Source: Cupriavidus pauculus (GTDB taxonomy: Bacteria > Pseudomonadota > Gammaproteobacteria > Burkholderiales > Burkholderiaceae). From it: a stretch of DNA of 64,000 nucleotides. Under the pieces are notes generated by a model. The model saw nothing but the letters and a program-made list of their open reading frames with translations. It was not told the DNA's origin and made no database searches. A program made the translations under genes and the position numbers. The stretch spans positions 292,636 through 356,635 of the forward strand of contig NZ_PJRP01000004.1 in NCBI RefSeq assembly GCF_002858765.1, given 5' to 3'. Shown here piece by piece: positions 54,380 to 62,850 of the stretch (positions are counted from its first letter, which is position 1; each line of letters begins with the position of its first letter).

Positions 54380-55741
54380 ATGGATACTTCTGGCAAACCG
54401 GCCACCCTACTCGATCATCCCCTGCGCGCCTCGCTGGCCGCGGAGTTGCACGCCCGTCCATTCCTGCGCCTGACTGGCAGCGCCTCGGTCACGCACTACG
54501 CCATCTACACCGAGAGCGACCCAGCGGTGCATGAGCGCCTGCTACGCGCGCTATGCATCGAGACTGGCATGGCGTCGCCGACGCCAGGCGCCCGGCACTA
54601 CGCTGCAGAGTCTGCCTTCGGATGGCACCTGAAGTGGGAGCGACACACCGAATTCTCTACGTTCACGTTCGCTGCGCCGCGCAGCGACCGAGCGTACTTC
54701 GACGATCTCGCCATCCGGGGCGTGCCGCCGCAATGGCTAGAAATGCTTGGCGGCATACGCTTTCATGCCTTGCGCATGGAATTGCTATCGGCCGGCGCAG
54801 GCGAAGCCGTCTGCGCCCATCTTCGGGACTGGCTAGCAGGACCTACCCTCGTCGGCAGCCGCGTACTGGATGGCGGCAAGGTGTTCAGCGACTGGCGTAT
54901 TGGTGCGGATGGTCATATGCGCATACTTGCCATTGATGACGACTTCCGGGAAGAGCAAGGTGGCAGGCTCCTGCAACGGCTTTACGAGATTGAGACCTAC
55001 CGGATGATGGCGCTGCTCGCCCTGCCGGTTGCTCGAAGCATGGGCGGTGAACTTGACGAGATCCATGCCGCGCTCCAAGCGCTCATGCGTAACATGAACA
55101 CGCAACGCGCAGGGGACAACGACGCAGAACTCCTGGTCCAATTGACGGACTTGGCGGCGCGCGTGGAGTCCCTCGCGGAGCATGGCGGGCGTTTCAGCGC
55201 CTCATGGGCCTATGAACGGCTCGTTCTGGCGCGCATTCAGGAGTTACGAGAGCAGCGGATCGAAGGCATGCCGATGATCTCCGAATTCATGGAGCGACGC
55301 TTCGCGCCCGCGATGGAAACATGCAAGAGCGTCTGGATGCGGCATGAACAGCTTGCCGCGCGCATTGCACGCGCCGTCGATTTGCTGCGCACCCGGGTCA
55401 ATCTGACCCAGGAGCGCGACGTCACCCGATTGCTCGCCGGACTGGATCAGACCTCCCGCAATCAACTGCACCTGCAGCACGCGGTCGAGGGCCTGTCCGT
55501 GGCGGCCATCTCTTATTACGTCCTGTCGCTTGCGGCGGCCGGCTTCAAGGCGTTGCACGTCATGCACCTGCCGATCGAGCCCGAACTGGCAGAGGGGCTG
55601 CTGATCGCGCCGGTGGTTTTGGCCGTCTTCTTCATTACCAAGCGCAGCCGGACGCGGCATGCCCAAGGCGGCCGATTATCCCATGCCGGCGGCGCCGTCC
55701 GAGCAACGGCCATTCAATCGGCACCTACCCAAATTCTCTAA
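54380..55741 (+). CDS. DUF3422 family membrane protein
   Basis: 453 residues from ATG 54380, where family similarity starts (HPLRASLAAELHARPFLRLT, HLKWERHTEFSTFTF). A helical middle part contains FSASWAYERLVLARIQELRE and FMERRFAPAMETCKSVWMR, and two C-terminal membrane helices (VAAISYYVLSLAAAGFKAL, LLIAPVVLAVFFIT). Family length is normally about 420-450. Function unknown. Large soluble part probably cytoplasmic, of CorA-like topology by appearance only. Confidence 0.92.
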   Translation: MDTSGKPATLLDHPLRASLAAELHARPFLRLTGSASVTHYAIYTESDPAVHERLLRALCIETGMASPTPGARHYAAESAFGWHLKWERHTEFSTFTFAAPRSDRAYFDDLAIRGVPPQWLEMLGGIRFHALRMELLSAGAGEAVCAHLRDWLAGPTLVGSRVLDGGKVFSDWRIGADGHMRILAIDDDFREEQGGRLLQRLYEIETYRMMALLALPVARSMGGELDEIHAALQALMRNMNTQRAGDNDAELLVQLTDLAARVESLAEHGGRFSASWAYERLVLARIQELREQRIEGMPMISEFMERRFAPAMETCKSVWMRHEQLAARIARAVDLLRTRVNLTQERDVTRLLAGLDQTSRNQLHLQHAVEGLSVAAISYYVLSLAAAGFKALHVMHLPIEPELAEGLLIAPVVLAVFFITKRSRTRHAQGGRLSHAGGAVRATAIQSAPTQIL

Positions 55742-56056
55742 TACCATCCAATCGCTTTGGCACACCTGAGATCATGTTCACTGCCCAATTCCCCGCCAGC
55801 GCCGCCACCAGCACCGCCACCAATCCGTTCGCCAGCACTATCCCTTTCCCGGTGCGCCCGCAGACGTCGGGCTTTCGCCCGCCCTTGTCCCTGTCTCCCA
55901 GAACACATCGGACGCCGACCGAGGTGTTGATTGACAACTCAAATGATCGACCCGATATCTCGTCTATTGCCGTCCTGGGCTACAACTGATGGCCGACTGA
56001 CGCAAGGCCGTGCTCGGCGCGGGGGCGCGCCGTAGCACTCCATCGGCATCCAGTAG
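55742..56056. other. Convergent intergenic region
   Basis: 315 bp between the DUF3422 gene and the cyclase-FHA gene. No gene or T-tailed terminator recognised. Confidence 0.5.
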
Positions 56057-56983
56057 TCAATCCTGATCGGTCTGCAGGAAAAACTCGACCCGCTCATCGC
56101 TGGCGCCGGCTGCCTCACCAAATGTCAACCACCCGTGGCGCTGCAATGCCACCTCGTCACGACGCAGGACGAACGGCGCCTCACCGTCGACGCTGACATG
56201 GGTGCCGTTCGAGCTTCTGTCGACCAGCACATACCGCCCCGCGCGCGGTTCGACGACGGCCTGGAAGCGCGAGGCGCGGCGATCCGACACGACAATGGTC
56301 ATGCTACCGTCGCGCCCGACGGTTACAGGCGCCGACTCGGGGGTCATTTCGACCAACGTGTCGCGATAGCGCAGCGTGAGAAAGCCGCATGCGACGATTC
56401 CCTGGCTCGGACCGGCGACCAGAGTGAGGTCAGTCCCCTCTTGCCATATCGCTTCAAACAGTTCCACGGGCTGATCCCGCCCGCGCACCCGGATTGGATA
56501 GAGACTGCGGGTGCGCTGTTGCACACTGGTGGACAACTGTCCCACCGTCTCCTTGCTGGTGATGACCTGCCCTCGCGACGCCAGGGTGGTGAGTCTAGCG
56601 GCCAGGTTAACCGTGTCGCCGAACACGTCTCCCGACGCCTCCCGCAGGAGCGGCCCATGGTGCAGCCCGATATGGACGGCCATCACCACCCCCGAAACGG
56701 GTGCCAGCTCCGAGACGGCCAGTTGCATGTCAATGGCTGCGAGCAGCGCCTTGTCTGCCGAGGGAAACATGAGCATGAGCTCGTCGCCGATGGTCTTGAT
56801 GACCTGCCCCTGCCAGGCGTCTGCACAAGACGTCATCGCCCGGAAGCAGCGGCCGATCGCCGCGAGGGCCGCCGCGTCGCCTGCCAGTTCGTACAGCCGG
56901 GTACTCCCGCTGACATCGGCAAACATGACCGACCCCAACGAGGCATCGCCTTGCGCTTGTTGATCTATTCCCGCCTGGTCCAT
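56057..56983 (-). CDS. Adenylate cyclase with C-terminal FHA domain
   Basis: 308 residues from ATG 56983. Class III cyclase domain (about 15-170): metal Asp D23 (MFADVSGSTRLYEL) and D67 (VIKTIGDELMLMF), with K63 for adenine recognition, and GDVFGDTVNLAARLTTLA carrying the Asp and Asn. FHA domain about 220-295 (PVTVGRDGSMTIVVSDRRAS, LVDRSSNGTHVSVDG); the usual His after S-R is Phe, but S-N-G-T is intact. No membrane segment. Divergent, 205 bp apart, from a second much larger cyclase-containing protein. Suggests cAMP production controlled by binding a phosphothreonine partner. Confidence 0.92.
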   Translation of the reverse strand: MDQAGIDQQAQGDASLGSVMFADVSGSTRLYELAGDAAALAAIGRCFRAMTSCADAWQGQVIKTIGDELMLMFPSADKALLAAIDMQLAVSELAPVSGVVMAVHIGLHHGPLLREASGDVFGDTVNLAARLTTLASRGQVITSKETVGQLSTSVQQRTRSLYPIRVRGRDQPVELFEAIWQEGTDLTLVAGPSQGIVACGFLTLRYRDTLVEMTPESAPVTVGRDGSMTIVVSDRRASRFQAVVEPRAGRYVLVDRSSNGTHVSVDGEAPFVLRRDEVALQRHGWLTFGEAAGASDERVEFFLQTDQD

Positions 56984-57188
56984 GCCGGATCTCGTTCTGG
57001 TCCACGTCGTTCGACATCCATGCCGCGCCGTTATGCGCCGCAAGGGGCCCGCGCCAACCTATGCGACCCTGTACGAGAATTTTGGCACTGCGATTCAGCT
57101 AGCTCAACCAAAAAACGCCTGTCGCCTTGCTCGCGACGCGGATCCCGCGTCTAATGAATGGATGCGGAGCATGCTGGTGGGAGGCAAT

Positions 57189-60100
57189 ATGCACTGCGCC
57201 GAATGCGACTTCGATAACCTTGCAGGCGCGAAGTTTTGCGAGGCATGCGGGGCGCCGCTTGGACGGCGATGTCCGCACTGTGGCGAAAGCGCCAGCCCCA
57301 CCGCGAAATTCTGCCGGGCCTGTGGTACCCCGCTGACCAACGCGCAGGCCACCGCGCAAACCACCGCAGCCCATACCAGAGATTCCCCCGACACCGTTGC
57401 CGCCAGCGCCGCAGTCGAGGTCCCCGCCACGGGGAGAGACAAGGCTGACAGTACCGGCGATCTCGCCCCGGTTCACTACACGCCACCCCATTTGGCGCAG
57501 CGCATCCTTGCCGAGCAGGCGGCTATGGAGGCCAGAGGCGGCATTGGCGGCGAGCGCAAGACCATCACAGCGCTCTTTGCGGACATGGCGGGTTCCACGG
57601 CACTGATCCAGGATCTGGACCCGGAAGAGGCGCGGCGCCTCATTGATCCGGTGATCACGTTGATGATGGAAGCGGTGCATCACTACGAAGGTTACGTGGC
57701 CAAATTCCTGGGTGACGGCATCCTGGCGTTGTTCGGCGCACCCATCGCCCATGAGGACCATGCGCTGCGCGCCTTGTACGCCGCGCTCAGCATGCAGGAG
57801 GCGATGCGCCGCCACAGCGACCGCGTACGCCTCGAGCAAGGCATACCGTTGCAGATTCGAGTCGGCATTCACACCGGTGAGGTGGTCGTGCGCTCGATCC
57901 GCAAAGACAATCTGCATACCGACTACGATCCGGTGGGGCATACGATCCACATCGCGTCCCGGATGGAGGGGATCGCTACACCCGCGTCGATCCTGGTGAG
58001 CCCCTCCACACACAAGCTCGCCGAGGGATATTTCCAGTTCAAGGCGCTTGGCACCACGCAGGTCAAAGGCGTCCGGGATCCGCTGGGGGTCTACGAGGTC
58101 CAGGGGCTCGGCCCCATGCGTACGCGGCTGCAAATCGCGGCGCACCGCGGTCTGGCACGGTTCGTCGGCCGCGAAGTCGAGATGCAGCACCTGAACGACG
58201 CCCTGACACGAGCCAGGTCTGGGCAGGGGCAGATTGTCAGCGTGCGCGGCGAGGCCGGGGTAGGAAAGTCTCGCCTCTTCTATGAGTTCAAGGCGCGCTC
58301 GCAACAAGGCTGCCGGGTGCTGGAGACCTTCTCTGTCTCGCACGGCAAGGCCTTTGCCTATCTTCCCCTGATCGAGCTTTTGAAGAACTACTTCCAGATG
58401 ACCCCGCAGGACAGCGAGCGCAGCTGCCGTGAAAAGGTGACCGGCAGACTGCTCACGCTGGACCGTTCGCTGGAACCGCACCTCCCCTACCTGCTCTATC
58501 TGCTCGGTGCGAGCGACCCGGACGCGACGCTGGCCACCATGGATCCGGTCCTGCGTCGCCAGCGCACCTTCGAAGCCATTGCGTACCTACTGGTCCGGGA
58601 AAGCGTCAATGCACCGTTGCTGGTGCTCTTCGAAGATCTTCAGTGGCTGGACGGTGAAACCGAGACGTTTCTCAATCTGCTCATCGAGCATGTACCGGCG
58701 GCGCAGATTCTGCTCCTGGTTAACTACCGCCCGGAGTACGTGCATGACTGGGGCACCCAGCCTTGCTACACCCAACTGGCTCTGGAACCGCTGGGCCCAG
58801 CGGAAGCCGAGGGACTGCTCACCGCGCTGCTAGGCGATGACCGTAGCCTCGTGCCGCTCAAGCGCCTGGTGCTGGAGAAGACTGAAGGCAACCCGTTTTT
58901 CATGGAAGAGATGGTGCAGACGCTCGTCGAGGAAGGCACGCTGCTCGGCCAGGCCGGCGGCTACCGCATCGCGCAGGCCCCGGGGCTCTTGCATATGCCG
59001 ACCACAGTCCAGGGCGTCCTCGCCGCCCGGATCGACAGGCTTCCCCTCCCCCAAAAGGCGCTCCTGCAAACGCTCGCGATCATCGGCAAGGAATTCCCGC
59101 TGAGCCTGGTCCGGCTCGTGAGCGCCACGGACGAGCGCCAGTTGCGTCCGCTCCTCGCCGACTTGCAGGCCGCAGACTTCATCCACGAGCGCCCCGCCTT
59201 TCCCGAGGTCGAGTACGCCTTCAAGCACGCCCTCACGCAGGAGGTTGCCGCCAACTCATTGCTGATCGAGCGACGTAGTGCCTTGCACGAGCGCACCGCC
59301 CAAGCGATCGAAACCCTGTTCCCGGAGCAACTGAAAGACCACTGTGGCGAACTGGCCCATCACTACAGCCTCAGCGGCAATGCACCCAAGGCGATCGAGT
59401 ATCTGCACGCTTCGGCCCAGCAAGCGCTGCAACGGTCTGCCCAACCTGAAGCCATCCACCATCTCAACACGGCGCTCGACTTGCTCAAACGCTTGCCTGA
59501 TACGCCGGCGCGCGCCCGCCAGGAGCTCACGCTGTTGCTGACGCTTGGGCCGACCCTTATGGGCATCCGTGGCCAGGCTTCCCCTGAGGTTGAAGCCACC
59601 TACCGGCGGGCGCTGGCCTTGTGCGAGCAGGGCGAGCAAAGTACGTACTTCTTTTCCGCACAACTTGGGTTGTGGGCCTTCTATCAGCTACGGGCCCAAT
59701 ACAACGTCTCGTCCCCACTGGCAAAACGGCTCATCGGGATGGCGTTACGATCACAAAATCCCAATCAGCTGGCAGAAGGTCATCGCGTTGTCGGCGCGAC
59801 GGCCTTTCGGCTCGGCCAGTTGGAGCAAGCGCGTTCGCACATGGAACAGGTGTTGGCCCTGCAGCGACCCGAGCCGCCGCAGTACGACTACATGATGGGA
59901 TATGGCCGGGATCCGGCGGTCCATGCCACGAGTACGCTTGGCTGGATCCTGTGGCACCTGGGCTTGCCAGACCAGGCACGCGACCGCTGCCACGAGGCGC
60001 TCGCGATGGCGCGTCAGCGACCCGACACCGTCAATCTCGCGCTCTGCCTGATATTTGCTGCAGAAGTTCATCGGCGCCGCGGCGAGCCCCCACAAACCCG

Positions 60101-60680
60101 CGACTATGCGAACGCGGCGATCGCTGTGGCCTGCGAACAGGGGTTTCCCATTTACCTGGCCTGGGGGACGGTGCTGCAAGGCTGGGAGATGGCGATGCTT
60201 GGCCACCCCCAAGATGGCGTTGCCCAAATCCACCAGGGCCTGGCCGCGTACGCCGCCACCGGCGCGTCGCTCGGCCGCCCGAATCTGCTGGCCATGCTGG
60301 CTGAAGCCTGCGGCAAGGCCGGAGAGCCTGAGGTTGGCCTCGCAACGCTCGCCGAAGCCCTGGAGTTTGTCCAAGAGACGGGGGAGCACATCGATGAAGC
60401 CATGTTGCACCGCCTGCGAGGGGAAATGATGCTCCAGTTGCTCAACCATGAAGCAGAAGCCGAGGCTTCGTTCCGGCAGGCCGTGGCGGTGGCACGCCAC
60501 CAGGGCGCCAAATCACTGGCGCTGCAGGCCGCCCTGCGCCTGGCCCAGTTGTTGCAAAAACAAGGCAAGCCGGACGCGGCGCGAGAGGTCTTGACCCCGA
60601 TCCACAGCAGCTTCACCGAGGGCTTCGATCTCACCGACTGGCAGCAAGGCAAAGTCCTGCTCGATCTATCGCACGCGTAG
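57189..60680 (+). CDS. Zinc-ribbon/adenylate cyclase/AAA-ATPase/TPR protein
   Basis: 1163 residues from ATG 57189 (GGGAGG upstream). Double zinc ribbon (C3, C6, C17, C20; C28, C31, C42, C45), class III cyclase (about 120-300; D132 in LFADMAGSTALIQDL, K172 and D176 in YVAKFLGDGILALFG, DPVGHTIHIASRM), STAND-like ATPase (Walker A RGEAGVGKSRLFYEF about 350-365, Walker B LLVLFEDLQWLDG about 480), winged-helix region, and TPR-like repeats from about 720 to the end. Known layout of large soluble cyclase-ATPase regulators of unknown ligand. It is followed 4 bp later by the HD hydrolase gene. Confidence 0.94.
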   Translation: MHCAECDFDNLAGAKFCEACGAPLGRRCPHCGESASPTAKFCRACGTPLTNAQATAQTTAAHTRDSPDTVAASAAVEVPATGRDKADSTGDLAPVHYTPPHLAQRILAEQAAMEARGGIGGERKTITALFADMAGSTALIQDLDPEEARRLIDPVITLMMEAVHHYEGYVAKFLGDGILALFGAPIAHEDHALRALYAALSMQEAMRRHSDRVRLEQGIPLQIRVGIHTGEVVVRSIRKDNLHTDYDPVGHTIHIASRMEGIATPASILVSPSTHKLAEGYFQFKALGTTQVKGVRDPLGVYEVQGLGPMRTRLQIAAHRGLARFVGREVEMQHLNDALTRARSGQGQIVSVRGEAGVGKSRLFYEFKARSQQGCRVLETFSVSHGKAFAYLPLIELLKNYFQMTPQDSERSCREKVTGRLLTLDRSLEPHLPYLLYLLGASDPDATLATMDPVLRRQRTFEAIAYLLVRESVNAPLLVLFEDLQWLDGETETFLNLLIEHVPAAQILLLVNYRPEYVHDWGTQPCYTQLALEPLGPAEAEGLLTALLGDDRSLVPLKRLVLEKTEGNPFFMEEMVQTLVEEGTLLGQAGGYRIAQAPGLLHMPTTVQGVLAARIDRLPLPQKALLQTLAIIGKEFPLSLVRLVSATDERQLRPLLADLQAADFIHERPAFPEVEYAFKHALTQEVAANSLLIERRSALHERTAQAIETLFPEQLKDHCGELAHHYSLSGNAPKAIEYLHASAQQALQRSAQPEAIHHLNTALDLLKRLPDTPARARQELTLLLTLGPTLMGIRGQASPEVEATYRRALALCEQGEQSTYFFSAQLGLWAFYQLRAQYNVSSPLAKRLIGMALRSQNPNQLAEGHRVVGATAFRLGQLEQARSHMEQVLALQRPEPPQYDYMMGYGRDPAVHATSTLGWILWHLGLPDQARDRCHEALAMARQRPDTVNLALCLIFAAEVHRRRGEPPQTRDYANAAIAVACEQGFPIYLAWGTVLQGWEMAMLGHPQDGVAQIHQGLAAYAATGASLGRPNLLAMLAEACGKAGEPEVGLATLAEALEFVQETGEHIDEAMLHRLRGEMMLQLLNHEAEAEASFRQAVAVARHQGAKSLALQAALRLAQLLQKQGKPDAAREVLTPIHSSFTEGFDLTDWQQGKVLLDLSHA

Positions 60681-60684
60681 CAAC

Positions 60685-61419
60685 ATGGCACCCCCCCCTC
60701 CGCCCGCCATGGCACCCCAGACAGCGAATGCGCTACGCACGCGGTTCCTGGCGCTGTGGTCGCGCGCTGGCGGCAGGCAGGCCGAGGCGGTCTATGCCGC
60801 GCTCGCCGACCGCTATGCGGAACCCGATCGGCACTATCACACGCTGCAACATGTCCGCCGCTGCCTGCGCGACCTGGACTGGGCACGCAGCGCAATCGCC
60901 GACCGCGACGCCGAGGCCGTGGAGTTGGCGCTCTGGTGTCATGACGTGGTCTATACCGCTGGTGCCTCCGACAACGAAGCGCGCAGCGCGGAATGGCTCC
61001 GGCAATGGTCAAGCGCTGGGGCTGAAGCCCAGACCAACGGTAAACAGGGGGGCGCGAACGGCATGACAGAGATCGAGCGCGTTGCGCGCCTCATCCTCGA
61101 CACGTCGCATACCCACACGCCGTCGGACACTGCGGGCTGCTTTGTTGTCGACATTGACCTGGCGGTGCTGGGTTATCCGCGCAGATGGTTCTGCGGCGAT
61201 GCGGTGCATCTGCGCGCGGAGCGCCCAGATCTCGATGCCATGAGCTACGACCGCGGCGAACGGGCGTTTCTCGGTACATTGCTCACCCGCCCGCGCATCT
61301 TTCTGACTGAGCCGTTTCACACGCGCTACGAAGCCCGCGCCCGGCGCAATCTGGCTTGGCGTCTGGACCAGCCGTCACCGCCGGGCCTGTCATCGCCGCT
61401 CAGAGGAACTCTGCCTTGA
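60685..61419 (+). CDS. HD-fold metal-dependent hydrolase (COG4339-like)
   Basis: 244 residues. The motif RYAEPDRHYHTLQHV, then WCHDVVY (HD) and DIDLAVLG with trailing Asp fit predicted metal-dependent HD phosphohydrolases. A low-complexity N-terminus (MAPPPPPAMAP) and a Pro-rich C-terminus flank the core. Only 4 bp separate it from the cyclase-ATPase stop, so translation is probably coupled and the two may share a nucleotide-signalling role, though the substrate is unknown. The gene overlaps the 3' end of the convergent patatin gene by about 20 bp. Confidence 0.85.
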   Translation: MAPPPPPAMAPQTANALRTRFLALWSRAGGRQAEAVYAALADRYAEPDRHYHTLQHVRRCLRDLDWARSAIADRDAEAVELALWCHDVVYTAGASDNEARSAEWLRQWSSAGAEAQTNGKQGGANGMTEIERVARLILDTSHTHTPSDTAGCFVVDIDLAVLGYPRRWFCGDAVHLRAERPDLDAMSYDRGERAFLGTLLTRPRIFLTEPFHTRYEARARRNLAWRLDQPSPPGLSSPLRGTLP

Positions 61420-62425
61420 TATCGATACTCGAGCGCTGGCCAATGCTTTCATAGTTCCGGGCAAGCCATGCTTCGGCCTGCGCCCGGCCCTGGTCGCGCA
61501 ACTGAGTCAGGAAGGACCAGTCCCCGTTGTACTTGCTCGACACGTGCAGCGCGGCCATGGTCTCGTCGGAACGAATCGAGTGGATCAACATCTCCTTCAT
61601 GTCGTTCCCTTCCACGCGGCCCTGCTGGATCAGGGCTGTCACAAACGCAATCGCGCGCATTTCGCGCATCAGCGACGAATTGAAGCTGACCTCATTGAGC
61701 CGATTGAGGATGTCGGCAGCCGTGGTCGGCACGCCCCGGCGAATGATTGGATTGATGTGGACGATCACCACGTCCCGCGTCTGGCATTCGTAGATCAGCG
61801 GAAATATCGCTGGATTACCGACATAGCCGCCATCCCAGTAATACTCACCATCGATCGTCACTGCCTGAAAAAGCGTTGGCAGGCAGGCGGAAGCCAGCAC
61901 GGCCTCCACACACACATCCGCGCCGGAAAAGAGGCGAATCCTGCCGGTCTCGACGTTCGTCGCGCACAAAAACAATCGAATCGGACATTCCTGGCGCAAC
62001 CCGTCGAAATCCACCTGTTGCTCAAGCACGTCGCGCAGCGGGTTCATGTTGTAAGGGTTGAACTGGTAAGGGGACAACACGCGCAGTGCCATGTCGGCCA
62101 CGGCATATAGTGGCGAATAGTTCAACCCGAAACTATGGCTGTTCTTCAGCCACGGAATCCATCGAAGTGGACTATACCGCTGCGCCGACTCGGCAATGGC
62201 CTGCCAGAACGTATGCAAGGCCTCACGCGCGGCCGCCTCGCCACCCCGCCGCAACCCGTTGGCCAGCACGACAGCGTTCATGGCCCCAGCGCTCGTGGCG
62301 CTCACGCCCTCGATGGCGAGTCGGCCATCCTCCAGCAGGCGGTCGATGACGCCCCACGTGAAGGCGCCATGCATACCACCGCCCTGCAACGCCAGGGCTA
62401 CCGGCTTTGCGTTCTTGCCGTCCAT
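61400..62425 (-). CDS. Patatin-like phospholipase
   Basis: 341 residues from ATG 62425, preceded by GGGAGGGG; the long frame upstream is a shadow. Catalytic dyad features: oxyanion loop LALQGGGMHGAFTWG, nucleophile S45 in VSATSAGAMNA (ATSAG in place of the usual GTSAG), and DGGYVGNP with the catalytic Asp. The C-terminal helix region (VEGNDMKEMLIHSIRSDETM) is as in bacterial patatins near hydroxybutyrate metabolism. Lipid acyl hydrolase, cytoplasmic or peripheral membrane. Confidence 0.92.
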   Translation of the reverse strand: MDGKNAKPVALALQGGGMHGAFTWGVIDRLLEDGRLAIEGVSATSAGAMNAVVLANGLRRGGEAAAREALHTFWQAIAESAQRYSPLRWIPWLKNSHSFGLNYSPLYAVADMALRVLSPYQFNPYNMNPLRDVLEQQVDFDGLRQECPIRLFLCATNVETGRIRLFSGADVCVEAVLASACLPTLFQAVTIDGEYYWDGGYVGNPAIFPLIYECQTRDVVIVHINPIIRRGVPTTAADILNRLNEVSFNSSLMREMRAIAFVTALIQQGRVEGNDMKEMLIHSIRSDETMAALHVSSKYNGDWSFLTQLRDQGRAQAEAWLARNYESIGQRSSIDIKAEFL

Positions 62426-62850
62426 TGCTGCCCCTCCCGCCCTAGCGGCGTGCCACCGCCCGCCTTCGGCGGCGTCTCCGCTTTGCGTTTTGTGTTCAGC
62501 GTTTTGCGTTTTGGATGTTGTACAGCACTTGTGCGGGCTGCACCGACCACTGACCCCGATGGCCGCTATCCTGAAAGTGTAGTGAAGAAGTACCGCCTGC
62601 TGGCGCTCATCGTGCCCACTTGACCGCCGCGGGAACCCCGTCGGGACATATTGCACCGCAACACCGCAACCAGTATCATGCGCGATTCGAAAATTTTGCG
62701 CACACTGGTGACTGCGGGAGGCTAGTCTCGACAGTCCAGGTGCCGGTCTGTGTGCCCTCCACGATTGGTCCGCACCCGAACCCGCACCCGTAGGCACAAC
62801 GCCAGTGTTATGGCCGCGGCAATTGTCGGCCATCTGCCCAGGAGCACGTA
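62426..62850. other. Divergent promoter region of patatin gene and rpoD
   Basis: 425 bp with no gene. It contains TTTGCGTTTTG twice at 62482-62492 and 62503-62513, 21 bp apart. The rpoD promoter should lie here; no single -35/-10 pair is convincing. Confidence 0.5.
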
